Assembly (NCBI GenBank): GCA_046329055.1 | Contig: JAXLVK010000008.1 | Coordinates: forward strand, 26,236-90,235 | Reading direction: 5' to 3' | DNA from: JADKCL01 sp046329055 | GTDB taxonomy: Bacteria; Bacteroidota; Bacteroidia; J057; JADKCL01 | DNA: 64,000 nt | Shown here: positions 1-8,252 of the stretch, one piece after another | Numbering within the stretch: the first letter of the stretch is position 1 | Layout: each line of letters starts with the position of its first letter | Translations under genes and position numbers: made by a program | Notes under the pieces: generated by a model | The model's input: the letters and a program-made list of their open reading frames with translations, nothing else | What the model was told of the DNA's origin: nothing | The model's database searches: none

Positions 1-752
1 GAACCCTCCATGAGCCGATCCCTCAATTCCCCAAGAATTTTCATGATTTCCATCGAATCGGTCGCCTCTAGGGCAATTATGGAAGGCATAGATGAGGTCG
101 ATGGTAACAGTATTGGAATCGACCTCAGTGATGTCAAATGTCAATTCAAAGCCTCCACCACAGAAGTCTGACCTCACAAAGGCATCCATGTATCCGCGGA
201 ATTTGTCAGAAGGATCAGGAGTTTCTCCTCTGCTAGATTCATCGAATCGCACCCATCGCGCTTCGAGTGTGTCTCGTGAAAAGGAAAAGTATGGCTGCCC
301 TTCAGTGGCACATCCGTCTTGTACGAGGTCGCGACAAATGCAAATGAAGCGATCAACGCTGGAATAATCGTAAACACAGGAACCGTCGCCAATTCCGCCC
401 CACGACCCGCAATCCGGTAACCCAACGGCAAGATCAGCAAAGCGATCAAGTCCGTGCCATCTACTACCCGGTGCAGAGGCAAGATTTCCAGCCCGTTCCA
501 TCCATCGATCAAGAATTGGCTAGCGGGCGACTTCCAGAATGCAAACGCGACTGCCGTCCCCATAAAGATCCACTTGCGTTTCGAAGGAAAGAATGCCGTC
601 CAGAACAATGCAAAGGCCAGCAATCCCGCAAAATCCGAGACCTTCCCGGTGACCCAGTTGTGGAACATGTTCTTGAAGACGAGGTCATTCAAGATTAGAA
701 TGGAAAGGCTGAGGATGAACCAGTAGGAGCGGAGGATGTGCTTGGCTTTCAT
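1..752 (-). CDS. Multi-pass membrane protein, partial, with one frameshift
   Basis: The gene starts at an ATG at 752 (MKAKHILRSYWF) and runs off the left window edge. The first ~140 residues hold four or more hydrophobic segments, so it is an integral inner-membrane protein. The frame that follows the start ends early at 174. Reading on in another frame from the CCC run at 298-300 gives an uninterrupted sequence (GQPYFSFSRDTLEARW, then FRGYMDAFVRSDFCGGG) to the window edge. One extra C would join the two parts. I do not recognise the family. The soluble C-terminal part probably folds on the outer side of the membrane, which is inference. A more distal upstream TTG at 761 is a weaker start. 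Confidence 0.6.
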
Positions 753-871
753 TCCTTGCAAAATCGTTTTTTCCTCTCAAAAGTTGGCATTCAGAAGGGT
801 TGAATCTGAAAGTGAAGCTGGTTTGGGGAACCCCATCGGAAATCCCGACAATTCAAAAGCATCCTCCGCGC

Positions 872-1020
872 CGTCATCCTGAGGCCGAGCATCGGCCGAA
901 GGATGCAGCAGGTGATGCTGGCAGGTATGGTGATGTAATGAGATGCTGTCCGCGAATGTCTTTCGTAATGGATCGTGTTGTGTGCTGATCCTTCGGCCCG
1001 TTCCGGGCCTCAGGATGACG
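872..1020. repeat. Dispersed palindromic repeat (CGTCATCCTGAG family), copy 1
   Basis: The element begins CGTCATCCTGAGGCC and ends with the exact inverse GGCCTCAGGATGACG. Inside the arms are CGAAGGAT and its inverse ATCCTTCGG. The same arrangement occurs at about 26431-26548 and 62657-62880. The spacing between the arms differs (149, 118 and 224 bp), so the arms rather than the centre are conserved. It fills the gap between the membrane protein and the GIY-YIG gene. Confidence 0.7.
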
Positions 1021-1036
1021 TGGTGGGAAATGGCCT

Positions 1037-1350
1037 CTATGACGTGAGTGGGCATTCCCCTCTAATCTCAGTCTCCAAGAATTTCCACTTCAGTTCACGA
1101 TTGATCAGGGCTTCCTTTTTGGCACGTGTCCAGCCTTTGATTTGCTTTTCCCTCCCGCAATGGCATCATTTACGGAATCGAATTCTTCGAAGTAGATAAG
1201 GTGGTGGGCTTTGTACCTGTGGTGAATCCTGTGTCGGTTTGGCTCGCTTCATAATGCTCAAACTAGCCTTCTCTGGAGATCGTTGGTGACACCCGTGTAC
1301 AACGCGGTTCAGGATTGGCATTTGTCACCATGTAAACGTAGAAAATCTCA
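1037..1350 (-). pseudogene. GIY-YIG endonuclease-like gene, broken in several frames
   Basis: Pieces of one GIY-YIG nuclease of the short (~90 aa) Bacteroidota type appear in order on the minus strand but in shifting frames: FYVYMVTN, then LYTGVTNDLQRRL, then FEHYEAS, then HHRYKAHHLIYFEEFDS, then REKQIKGWTRAKKEALINR, ending at a stop at 1037-1039. The GIY-YIG motif halves, the catalytic-loop Arg context and the REKQIKGW signature are all visible. At least four indels are needed within 300 bp; three are repaired by adding one base. It may be a true pseudogene or a low-quality stretch, because the next gene is broken in the same way. Confidence 0.65.
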
Positions 1351-1373
1351 ATATTTTCCACCTCCGCAAGCCC

Positions 1374-2874
1374 TCAAGCATCCACCATCTGCACCACACA
1401 CAACCGCCCACCATCCGCCTTGCTCAGCAGCAGTTGCGTGCCGTCCTTCAGCTCCGCCATCTTCCCGATCTCGATGACCGTCTTCTGATCCCCCCGATCA
1501 AGGTCAAGTCGGGCATGCGTTGGTTCACCAGCACCCAGCGGCCTTGGTGCGGGCTGAAATACCCGACAGGCTTCTTCTGCTCGGCGGTGAGGCGCTCGTT
1601 GGGGAATACGGTCGCAGCATATGCCATTCGTAGATGTATTGGTCGCTATAGACCATGAGGCGGTGGTTGTCGGGGAGGAACTTGCCGCCGCCGCGGCTGC
1701 TGTAGAGGTTCAGGACGGGGAGTTGTCCCTTGTAGGGGTGTCGCAGAAGGGGCACCTCGGACTCATGGTGTTGTCGAAGACGTACCACTTCTGAATGCAG
1801 CTGGGGTTGCGGCAGGGCTGAACGAGGTCGTTGGTCTTGACCAATGCCTGCTCCCAGTCGTTGGCGGTGGGGCGCTTGCTGGGGTCGTGCAGACCGTCGA
1901 TGAATGCGCTTGTCAAACAGCTCCCGCAGGCAAGGACGCAGATGGAATACGGCATCTTGCTCGTGTCCTTCCAAGGCAATTCGCTGGGCTTGACTTGGTC
2001 GAGCTTGATGCGGTTGGATGCGTCCTTGGGATGCTCCAACGAAGAGGGCATTTTTCCCCATGCTCAGCGCCTCGTCCTTGGCGGGGTCCATGTCGTGCAC
2101 CTTGCTGCCGCGCAATGGGTGGCGGTAAAGCAGGTACATATAAATGAGTACCGCGAGGGCGTGGCGGTCGGTGTTGATGCTCGGGAGGACGCGCTTGGGG
2201 TCGTCCTTGGCCATGGTCGCGGTCGCCATCACCTCAGGGGCAATGAAGTCCGGGGTGCCGACCACGTCCGGCGGGAACTTGCCGGGGACCACGAGGCCGT
2301 CGATGTCGATGATGGCGGCATTGCCTCCTGCGGGATCGACGAGGACGTTCTTGTAGCTGAGGTCACTGTGGGCGAGTCCGGCGGCATGCATCCGGCGCAC
2401 AGCACGGGCGATCTTGATGTTGATGGCCAGGTAGCTCCGCCAATTGCCACGCTCCCGGATGTCCAGGAACTTGTTTTGGTTGCTGGCTGAGGCGAACCAT
2501 TTCCCTTCCTTCTCATTGCCCTTGATGCCGAGCATGTCATTGTTGACTGAGCCGAATTCGAAGAAGAAATGCGGGCGGTAGGTGGGGCAGACGATGCCGA
2601 GGCGACCCTCGTGCTCCACGATCTTGGTGGGCCAGCAGAAGAGGTCTTCCCAATAGGTGCCGCCCTCCTGCGTGAAAATCTTCTCGCGGTAGGTGCCGAC
2701 GATGTTGGTGAGGCGGTCCTTGGAGTTCGCGTCCTGCTTGTCCCGGAAAAAGCCGACCACATAGGATTTATCGGGGCTGAAGAAGACGTCCTTCATCCCG
2801 CCTTGGCCGATCATCTTGTTCACGTACTCGACCGTGCTGCCGTCTGTGGCTTTGATTCTGACAATGTCGCTCAT
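1374..2874 (-). CDS. TerY-P triad protein kinase-like protein with C-terminal zinc ribbon, frameshifted
   Basis: The start at 2874 (MSDIVRIKATDG) lies 26 bp after the phosphatase gene, as the last gene of the Ter operon. Kinase motifs are a glycine loop (IGQGGMKDVFFS), a catalytic loop (HSDLSYKNVLVD, with Asp and Asn), a metal-binding DIDG in place of DFG and GTPDFIAPEV. The usual ATP-binding lysine is not obvious (YVVGFF), so activity is uncertain. After the kinase domain come a CxxxxC (CRNPSC) and a CPFC pair, a zinc ribbon as expected for the kinase of the TerY-phosphorylation triad. Four shifts, near 2040, 1742, 1625 and 1490, interrupt it. Three are repaired by one extra base; two of these lie in C or G runs. 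The rebuilt end is SKADGGRLCVVQMVDA. Confidence 0.8.
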
Positions 2875-2900
2875 GGTGCTATGCGCTGTGGGCCATGGAT

Positions 2901-4847
2901 TTAGAACAATATCGCAATGGTGCGGTCGTCGTGCTCGCCGGAGGCCCAGAAGTCCAGCCACTCCAACAATTGCTCGTGGGCTTCGAGGTTGCCTTGATCG
3001 AAAATGACGCTCTCGCCGATGTCCGCCCACAGCTCGTCCCACTTGGCCTGTTGCTTCAGGTTGTGGTCGGTGTGGAACTTGGGGTCGCTCACGCCGTCGG
3101 TCATGATCATCACGGAGGTGAATTCCGGCACCAGGTCAAAGTCGATGCGCTTCATCACGGTCGCTCCGTCCGCCCAAATCTCGGGCATGGTGAGGAACCG
3201 GGTCTGCCCCGCGTATTCGCCGCCATCGGGATTGCCCAATACCCTGAGGTACTGCCCCTTGCGCATCACGCCTGCAGCCCCGTCACCGACCCAATACGTC
3301 CCGATGAAGTAGCCGCAGTCGAATTGCCGGACGATGGTGACGATGAGGGTGGTATGGAATGCCTTGGGCTGCTCGCCCAGTTGCTCGGCTTCGACGCAGA
3401 TCGCGCGGTAGCCGGCGTATGCGCTGTGGCTCAGTGGATTGTAGAGCTTGCTCCGAATCTGCTGCGACAGTTGATCGGAGGGATCGTTGGCGTACTCGGA
3501 GGCGAGGGCTTCGATTTCCTTGGTGAAGGCCCCGTCGAGTTTGGAATGCAGGATGGCCATGGCCTGTTCCACTGCGATTTGGCTGCCTCGGCGGGAAAAT
3601 TTTGCGGATCCGGCGCCGTCTGCGACGGCCATGATGTACCAGCCATTTTCTTCCTCGACGGAGAGTTCAAATTCATCGTCGCGGAATGTGCCTGTGTGCG
3701 CATGGGAGCGGCCCCTGCGGCTTGCAGCGATCATGGTATGCCCGCCGAGGAGCACCTGTTCGCTGCGCAAATGCGCTTTCTGATAAGGCTCGGTGGCATC
3801 CGGCTCCAGCTCCTTCCACATCTTGCGCGGGTCGGGCAGGATGTCGAGTTCGCCTTGGAGGCGGTAGGACTGCGCGGGGCGGCCCTCTTGTTCCTCATAG
3901 CGCAAGAGGATGGTCACCGGGAACTTGCCGTGATCGGTTGGGATGTCATCGATGATGAAGCCCAGGTCGGTCGGAATCACCTCCAATCCCAATTCCTCGA
4001 AGCCAGTAGCCTCCCAGGATTCGAGGCTCAGGATGTTCCGCTGCAGGGGCGTGAGGTCGATTTTCTGCGAAAATGCGACGCCCGTCTTGGCATTGGCCAG
4101 GTTGAGTTTGACGGGGATCACGGGGAGTTCCTTGGGCGTCATCGGCACGGGTGGGTCAGGATCAATGGGCTCCTCATTCGCGGGTGGCGCATCGGAAGGC
4201 TCCTCAGCACTTTCTGCGACGGGAGTTTCGGTATCGCCTTCGATGGCGGGAGACTCTGACTCGGCCGCTTCCTCATCCGAGGCTGCATCGACAAATGGCA
4301 GATTATCCCCTTCATCCAGAAGTGGTGCCTCGATTTCGCTTGGTGCATCCTGGTTTTCAGATTCCGCATTCTCGGATTCAGAAACCGGGGAGATGGGTTC
4401 TGTGGGCAAATCCGTATTCTCTTCCACCGCAACCTCTTCGTCCAACGGCGGCTCGGTTTCGGAAGATGGCGTTTCCTCTGCGGTTTCCTCCAGAGGAGCG
4501 TCATTCACCTCAGCTTCAGCAGAAACGGGCTCTTTAGCAGGCGTTTCCACCACTTCGTTTTCCGCAACCGGAGCATCCCCAGGCGCATTTGCCTCAATGA
4601 TCGGTAGGTCCAAGTCCAGCTCGATTTCTGTCTTGCCGTAGCCCGCTTCGAGGAAGGACGCATGGATCGCATCCTGCAATTCGGCGTAGCGGAGGAGGAG
4701 TTCCTTGAGCTCGGGATGCTCCAGAAATTCGGGCAGGTCGCGGTAGAGCAATTGCTGATCCCCGCGGAAGCGCCGGATGAGGGTTTCTTGGACGAAGCGC
4801 CGTTCTTCCTCTTGCCGTTGCTCCTCGGTGTTGCGTTTGATGAACAT
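2901..4847 (-). CDS. PP2C-type Ser/Thr phosphatase with acidic linker (TerY-P triad)
   Basis: 648 aa, intact. Residues 1-75 form a charged helical region, and ~85-230 are a Glu/Pro/Ser/Ala-rich linker of low complexity. About 235-335 is a small beta-rich domain, and 360-648 is the PP2C domain. Metal and phosphate ligands are visible in VADGAGSAKFSRRG, WVGDGAAGV, MTDGVSDP and the terminal GEHDDRTIAILF. In TerY-P triads this phosphatase is proposed to oppose the linked kinase on a TerY/TerD complex (family knowledge). The gene starts 8 bp after the zinc-ribbon TerY gene and ends 26 bp before the kinase. It has no signal peptide, so it is cytoplasmic. The long acidic linker is unlike its compact neighbours. 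Confidence 0.88.
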   Translation of the reverse strand: MFIKRNTEEQRQEEERRFVQETLIRRFRGDQQLLYRDLPEFLEHPELKELLLRYAELQDAIHASFLEAGYGKTEIELDLDLPIIEANAPGDAPVAENEVVETPAKEPVSAEAEVNDAPLEETAEETPSSETEPPLDEEVAVEENTDLPTEPISPVSESENAESENQDAPSEIEAPLLDEGDNLPFVDAASDEEAAESESPAIEGDTETPVAESAEEPSDAPPANEEPIDPDPPVPMTPKELPVIPVKLNLANAKTGVAFSQKIDLTPLQRNILSLESWEATGFEELGLEVIPTDLGFIIDDIPTDHGKFPVTILLRYEEQEGRPAQSYRLQGELDILPDPRKMWKELEPDATEPYQKAHLRSEQVLLGGHTMIAASRRGRSHAHTGTFRDDEFELSVEEENGWYIMAVADGAGSAKFSRRGSQIAVEQAMAILHSKLDGAFTKEIEALASEYANDPSDQLSQQIRSKLYNPLSHSAYAGYRAICVEAEQLGEQPKAFHTTLIVTIVRQFDCGYFIGTYWVGDGAAGVMRKGQYLRVLGNPDGGEYAGQTRFLTMPEIWADGATVMKRIDFDLVPEFTSVMIMTDGVSDPKFHTDHNLKQQAKWDELWADIGESVIFDQGNLEAHEQLLEWLDFWASGEHDDRTIAILF

Positions 4848-4855
4848 GTTGAGAA

Positions 4856-5932
4856 TCAGCCTTTGGTGCGGGAGATGTCAAAGCCGCCTGAACTGCCTTC
4901 GGCGCTGAGGCGCAATTGCCGGCTGCACCAGGGGCAGGTGGCGGTCTGTGCGCGCTCGTCCACGCAGAAGATGTTGCCGCAGGGGCAGAGCGCCAGGCCG
5001 ATGCTGTTTCCGCAGCAGGGACAGTTGGGCACGCCTTGGAGTTCCTCGCTGTTCACGCGGGCATTACCGGCGCCCTCTTGGCTGAGTTGGAAGTAGTCGT
5101 CGCTGACTTGGAAGGCCCCCGTGAGGCGGTAACCCCGAGAGATGCCCGCAGCCCCGAGCCAATCCCCATGCGAGGAAGCCGTGATCTTGTCGTATTTGAT
5201 CAGGTAGGGCTTTTTCGTGTTTTGGCACTTGGCGAGGAAGGTCGCCACGTTTTGGTCCACTGCCCCACCGCCTGAGCTGCCGCCGCTGCTTTGTCCGGGA
5301 GGCGCGTCCACGATGTGCTTGTCCACGGGGGCGAGGTTCAGGTCGTCCTTGCTGTAGAGGTTCACGCTTTGGCTACTGGCCTGGATGGATGCGGTGATCC
5401 ACTTGAAAAATGCCTTGTAGCTGTTGGCATCGGTGTTTTTGAAGACGAGGACATTGTCGGTGAGGCGGTAGAGGATGCTCAAGTCGGTGCTCGTCCCGAA
5501 GGAGACTGCCACGAGCTGCGCCTTGTTCTTCCAATCTCTGTTCCAGGTGTCGAGCGCCTGCTGATAGCTGTCCGTGGGCGCGCCGTCAGTGAACAGGAAG
5601 ACGATGGGTTTCCAGTCACCCTTGCGCTCCAATGTCGTCTTAACAATGGTGCTCGTCATTTCCCGCATCAGGTGGTTCAACCCTTCTCCGAGCGATGTAC
5701 CGCCCCCAATGGGCAGCCTCGGCGGGTAGAAGGTGATCACATCCGTGAGAGGCGTGATGGTGCGAGCCTTTCCGGCAAATGCCACCACAGAAATGAACAC
5801 CGTCTCCAAGGCATAGGGATCGCGCTTCAGCTCCTGGATGATGGTGCCAAGCCCGGCCTCGACCTGTTGGATGGGCTCGCCCACCATGGATTCGGAGACG
5901 TCAATGAGGAAATAGACTGGAAGTCGTCTCAT
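4856..5932 (-). CDS. TerY-like von Willebrand A protein with C-terminal zinc ribbon
   Basis: 358 aa from MRRLPVYFLIDVSESM, the same start context as the two TerY paralogues upstream; a longer frame to 5986 would overlap the preceding gene. The MIDAS metal site is visible as DVSES, with a conserved Thr/Asp loop at FTDGAPTD. About residues 220-240 are a Gly/Ser linker. The end carries paired cysteines (CPCCGNS, CPCGNIFC, CPWCSR), a double zinc ribbon also seen in the kinase of this operon. TerY proteins are cytosolic scaffolds of Ter stress systems that coordinate TerD-type proteins and phospho-signalling (family knowledge). It lies 26 bp after the small membrane gene and 8 bp before the phosphatase. 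Confidence 0.88.
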   Translation of the reverse strand: MRRLPVYFLIDVSESMVGEPIQQVEAGLGTIIQELKRDPYALETVFISVVAFAGKARTITPLTDVITFYPPRLPIGGGTSLGEGLNHLMREMTSTIVKTTLERKGDWKPIVFLFTDGAPTDSYQQALDTWNRDWKNKAQLVAVSFGTSTDLSILYRLTDNVLVFKNTDANSYKAFFKWITASIQASSQSVNLYSKDDLNLAPVDKHIVDAPPGQSSGGSSGGGAVDQNVATFLAKCQNTKKPYLIKYDKITASSHGDWLGAAGISRGYRLTGAFQVSDDYFQLSQEGAGNARVNSEELQGVPNCPCCGNSIGLALCPCGNIFCVDERAQTATCPWCSRQLRLSAEGSSGGFDISRTKG

Positions 5933-5958
5933 GGATATTTTATCTGAAAATGAATGAG

Positions 5959-6255
5959 TTAGAATCCGAGCATCGAGATCAGGCAAATCCCCGCGATGAT
6001 CAGGAACAAGACCAATTGGCCCATGTCTAGGAAGATGCCCTCACCGACCTTGTAGGGCTTCATCCCCTTGCCAATCGCACGGCTGAGCCCGCCGAAGATG
6101 CTGTCGGCGGTGTTGTAATAGCCCCGGTGCTTGGGATCGAGGCGATCCTTGTGCGGGGTGAGCTTGGCGTAGAGGTACATGCCCACCATGGCGAGCACGA
6201 GGGTGGCTTTGATCAGGAAGCCGAAGAAATGGAACTTGAACAGGAGTACGCTCAT
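5959..6255 (-). CDS. Small two-TM protein embedded in the Ter operon
   Basis: 98 aa, with hydrophobic helices at ~7-30 (FLIKATLVLAMVGMYLYA) and ~75-97 (LVLFLIIAGICLISMLGF). Between them lies a basic, glycine-containing loop (RGYYNTADSIFGGLSR). The start codon overlaps the TerY stop by 4 bp (ATGA), so the two are translationally coupled. I recognise no family. Its position between two TerY genes suggests it ties the cytosolic Ter complex to the inner membrane, which is inference. Confidence 0.75.
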   Translation of the reverse strand: MSVLLFKFHFFGFLIKATLVLAMVGMYLYAKLTPHKDRLDPKHRGYYNTADSIFGGLSRAIGKGMKPYKVGEGIFLDMGQLVLFLIIAGICLISMLGF

Positions 6256-6887
6256 AATACGACGTTGACTTCGGGTGGGGGAGGAGGCAGGCTCGCCTCA
6301 GCGCTGCTGCCCATGCTTTTGTTGCCGGCACTCACGGAAGCGGAGACCCACTTGAAAAAGCTTCCAAATGTGGTCGCGTCCGTGGTGTCGAGGCTCACAA
6401 TGTTGTCGGTCAGCTCCTTGAGGAACTCTGGTTTGGCCTTTGGCCCGGCGGCGCAGGCGACAATGTTGCCGAAGTTCAGCTTGGCCACCTTGGGAACTGC
6501 CTCGCGATACACCATGAGGTCGCTGGGGCTGCCGTCTGTCATAATGAAGAGGAGCGGCATCCAGTCGCCCTTGCGGTCGGGCGTGCTGCGGATCACCTCG
6601 GTGTTCACCCGCTTGATGAGCAGTTCCAGGGCCTCGCCCAAGTGGGTCGGGCCGCTGTCCGGGGTTTGGATGTCCGGGAGTTGGAAGACCTCGAGCTCGG
6701 TCAGCGGCACCAGGACCTTGACCTCCCGGTCAAAGGTGATGATGCTGAGGTGGACGGACTCCAAGGCAAATGGATCCTGCCGGAGGCTGGAAATCATGGA
6801 CTCCAGGCCCACCTTGACGGATTGGATGGGTTCTCCGCGCATGGAGCCGGAGGTGTCGAGGAGCAAGTAAACGGGTAGTCTCCGCAT
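6252..6887 (-). CDS. TerY-like vWA protein with proline-rich tail
   Basis: 211 aa from MRRLPVYLLLDTSGSM; the longer open frame upstream overlaps the previous gene and is not needed. The MIDAS motif DTSGS and the IMTDGSPSD loop are present. The protein resembles the neighbour at 6908-7546 over its full length. The last residues are LPPPPPEVNVVL, almost the same as the end of that paralogue, while the third TerY has a zinc ribbon instead. The gene overlaps the 2-TM gene by 4 bp and follows the other TerY by 20 bp. Confidence 0.9.
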   Translation of the reverse strand: MRRLPVYLLLDTSGSMRGEPIQSVKVGLESMISSLRQDPFALESVHLSIITFDREVKVLVPLTELEVFQLPDIQTPDSGPTHLGEALELLIKRVNTEVIRSTPDRKGDWMPLLFIMTDGSPSDLMVYREAVPKVAKLNFGNIVACAAGPKAKPEFLKELTDNIVSLDTTDATTFGSFFKWVSASVSAGNKSMGSSAEASLPPPPPEVNVVL

Positions 6888-6907
6888 GGATGCAGTATTG
6901 GATGTGG

Positions 6908-7546
6908 TCAGACCACGATATTGATTTCGGGGGGAGGAGGAGGGAGCTCTTGCAGGCCGCCCACTTCCTTGCCGGCTGCCTCGACTTTTTGGCTGCCAGT
7001 GGAAATGGAGGCCGAGACCCACTTGAAAAATGCGGAAATGGTGCTGCTGTCCGCCGTGTCGAGGGAAACCACGTTTTCGGTGATTTGCCGCAGGGACTGG
7101 ACATTGGCTTTGGCGCCCGCGGCGCAGGCCACGATCATGCCGAGGCGGCGGTTGCGGATCGCTTGGATGCCGCTGTTGAGGTCGTCCGTGGGCTCGCCGT
7201 CCGTCATCAGGAAGACGATGGGTTTCCAGTCGCCTTTGACTTCAGTGGTGGTCCGGGTCACTTCCTGATCCACCTTTTGTGCCAAGAGCCGCAGGGCTTC
7301 TCCCAGGCAGGTCTGCCCGTTGGCTTGGAGGTTGGGGGTCTGGAAATTCGCGAGCTCCACCAATGGCACCACTTGGCGGGCGCCGTTGTCGAAGGTGATG
7401 ACGCTCAGGTAAGCGGTTTCCAGCGCGTAGGGGTCTTGACGGAGTGCAGCCACGAGGGTCTGCACTCCGTTTTTGACGGCTTCTATGGGTTCTCCGTACA
7501 TCGACCCCGATGTGTCGAGCAGGAGGTAAACCGGTAGTCTTCTCAT
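6908..7546 (-). CDS. TerY-like vWA protein with proline-rich tail
   Basis: 212 aa, starting MRRLPVYLLLDTSGSM. The MIDAS (DTSGS), the conserved Thr in QTCLGEAL and the LMTDGEPTD loop indicate a metal-binding vWA fold. The end is ELPPPPPEINIVV. It follows the second terD gene by 18 bp and precedes its paralogue by 20 bp, so all three are likely co-transcribed. Tandem duplication of this gene and its neighbour is the simplest history. The TerY vWA domain is thought to bind phosphorylated or TerD-type partners in a cytosolic complex (family knowledge). Confidence 0.9.
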   Translation of the reverse strand: MRRLPVYLLLDTSGSMYGEPIEAVKNGVQTLVAALRQDPYALETAYLSVITFDNGARQVVPLVELANFQTPNLQANGQTCLGEALRLLAQKVDQEVTRTTTEVKGDWKPIVFLMTDGEPTDDLNSGIQAIRNRRLGMIVACAAGAKANVQSLRQITENVVSLDTADSSTISAFFKWVSASISTGSQKVEAAGKEVGGLQELPPPPPEINIVV

Positions 7547-7564
7547 TCTAGCAGAACCAGCGGC

Positions 7565-8218
7565 TTAGACGTATTGTTTGAGGATTTCCACGAAGGAGTC
7601 CGCGTAGTAGGCATTGCCGAGGGCGCGGAATTTCCATTCGCCATCCTTGCGATAGACTTCGCCGAAGACCATGGAGCAGTTGTTTTCGTAGCTCGCATCA
7701 TCGCTGAGGCCGTAGCGTGCGATTTCCTTGCCTTTGGCGTCCACCGCGCGGATGAAGGCATTCTCCACCTGACCGAAGTGTTGGTTCTTCTGACGGCCTT
7801 GGTAGATGCAGACGAGGAAGAGGATTTTGGTGTATTGGGGAGGAATCTGATCCAGCTTCACGACGATGCGCTCATCGTCGCCGCCCGCACCGCCTTTGAG
7901 TTCGTCACCTGTGTGCCAGATGGCGCCGCTCGGGTGACGCAGGTTGTTGAAGAAGATCACGTCGCTGTCCACAAGACCGATTTTGCGGCCGCCGCCCAGG
8001 TCACGCTCGTAACCGAAGTTGCGCACCTTCTCGTTCTCGTCCAGCAGGAATGCCATGGCATCGAGGTCGAAGTCTGCCTCTTCCGCGCCAAACATTTTGC
8101 CGAAGAAGCCTTTTTTCTTTTGACGGATTTTCCAGCCCAGACCGATGGTCACCATGGACAAGTCGTTCGTGTTCTTGTCCAGGTTGATCGTTTGCCCTTT
8201 AGATAGATTAATAGCCAT
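7565..8218 (-). CDS. TerD-family calcium-binding stress protein (long form)
   Basis: 217 aa from MAINLSKGQTINLDK, the standard TerD opening; a longer frame to 8332 runs into the upstream terD and is rejected. The TerD core has the acidic DFDLDAMAF strand, FFNNLRHPSGAIWHTGD and GGDDERIVVKLDQIP, which in the family contribute Ca2+ ligands. About residues 30-50 hold an extra lysine-rich insertion (RQKKKGFFGKMFG) that the neighbouring TerD lacks. TerD proteins act in membrane-associated stress and tellurite/phage-tolerance complexes (family knowledge). It is the second gene of the operon, 34 bp after the first. Confidence 0.92.
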   Translation of the reverse strand: MAINLSKGQTINLDKNTNDLSMVTIGLGWKIRQKKKGFFGKMFGAEEADFDLDAMAFLLDENEKVRNFGYERDLGGGRKIGLVDSDVIFFNNLRHPSGAIWHTGDELKGGAGGDDERIVVKLDQIPPQYTKILFLVCIYQGRQKNQHFGQVENAFIRAVDAKGKEIARYGLSDDASYENNCSMVFGEVYRKDGEWKFRALGNAYYADSFVEILKQYV

Positions 8219-8252
8219 GTGTATGAATTTTTGAGATTGGAGATATTGGATA

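Noticed and set aside
2895..4259. Plus-strand 454-aa open frame
   Set aside because: It is antisense to the PP2C phosphatase gene, whose motifs, spacing and operon position are clear; GC-rich third positions create the shadow.
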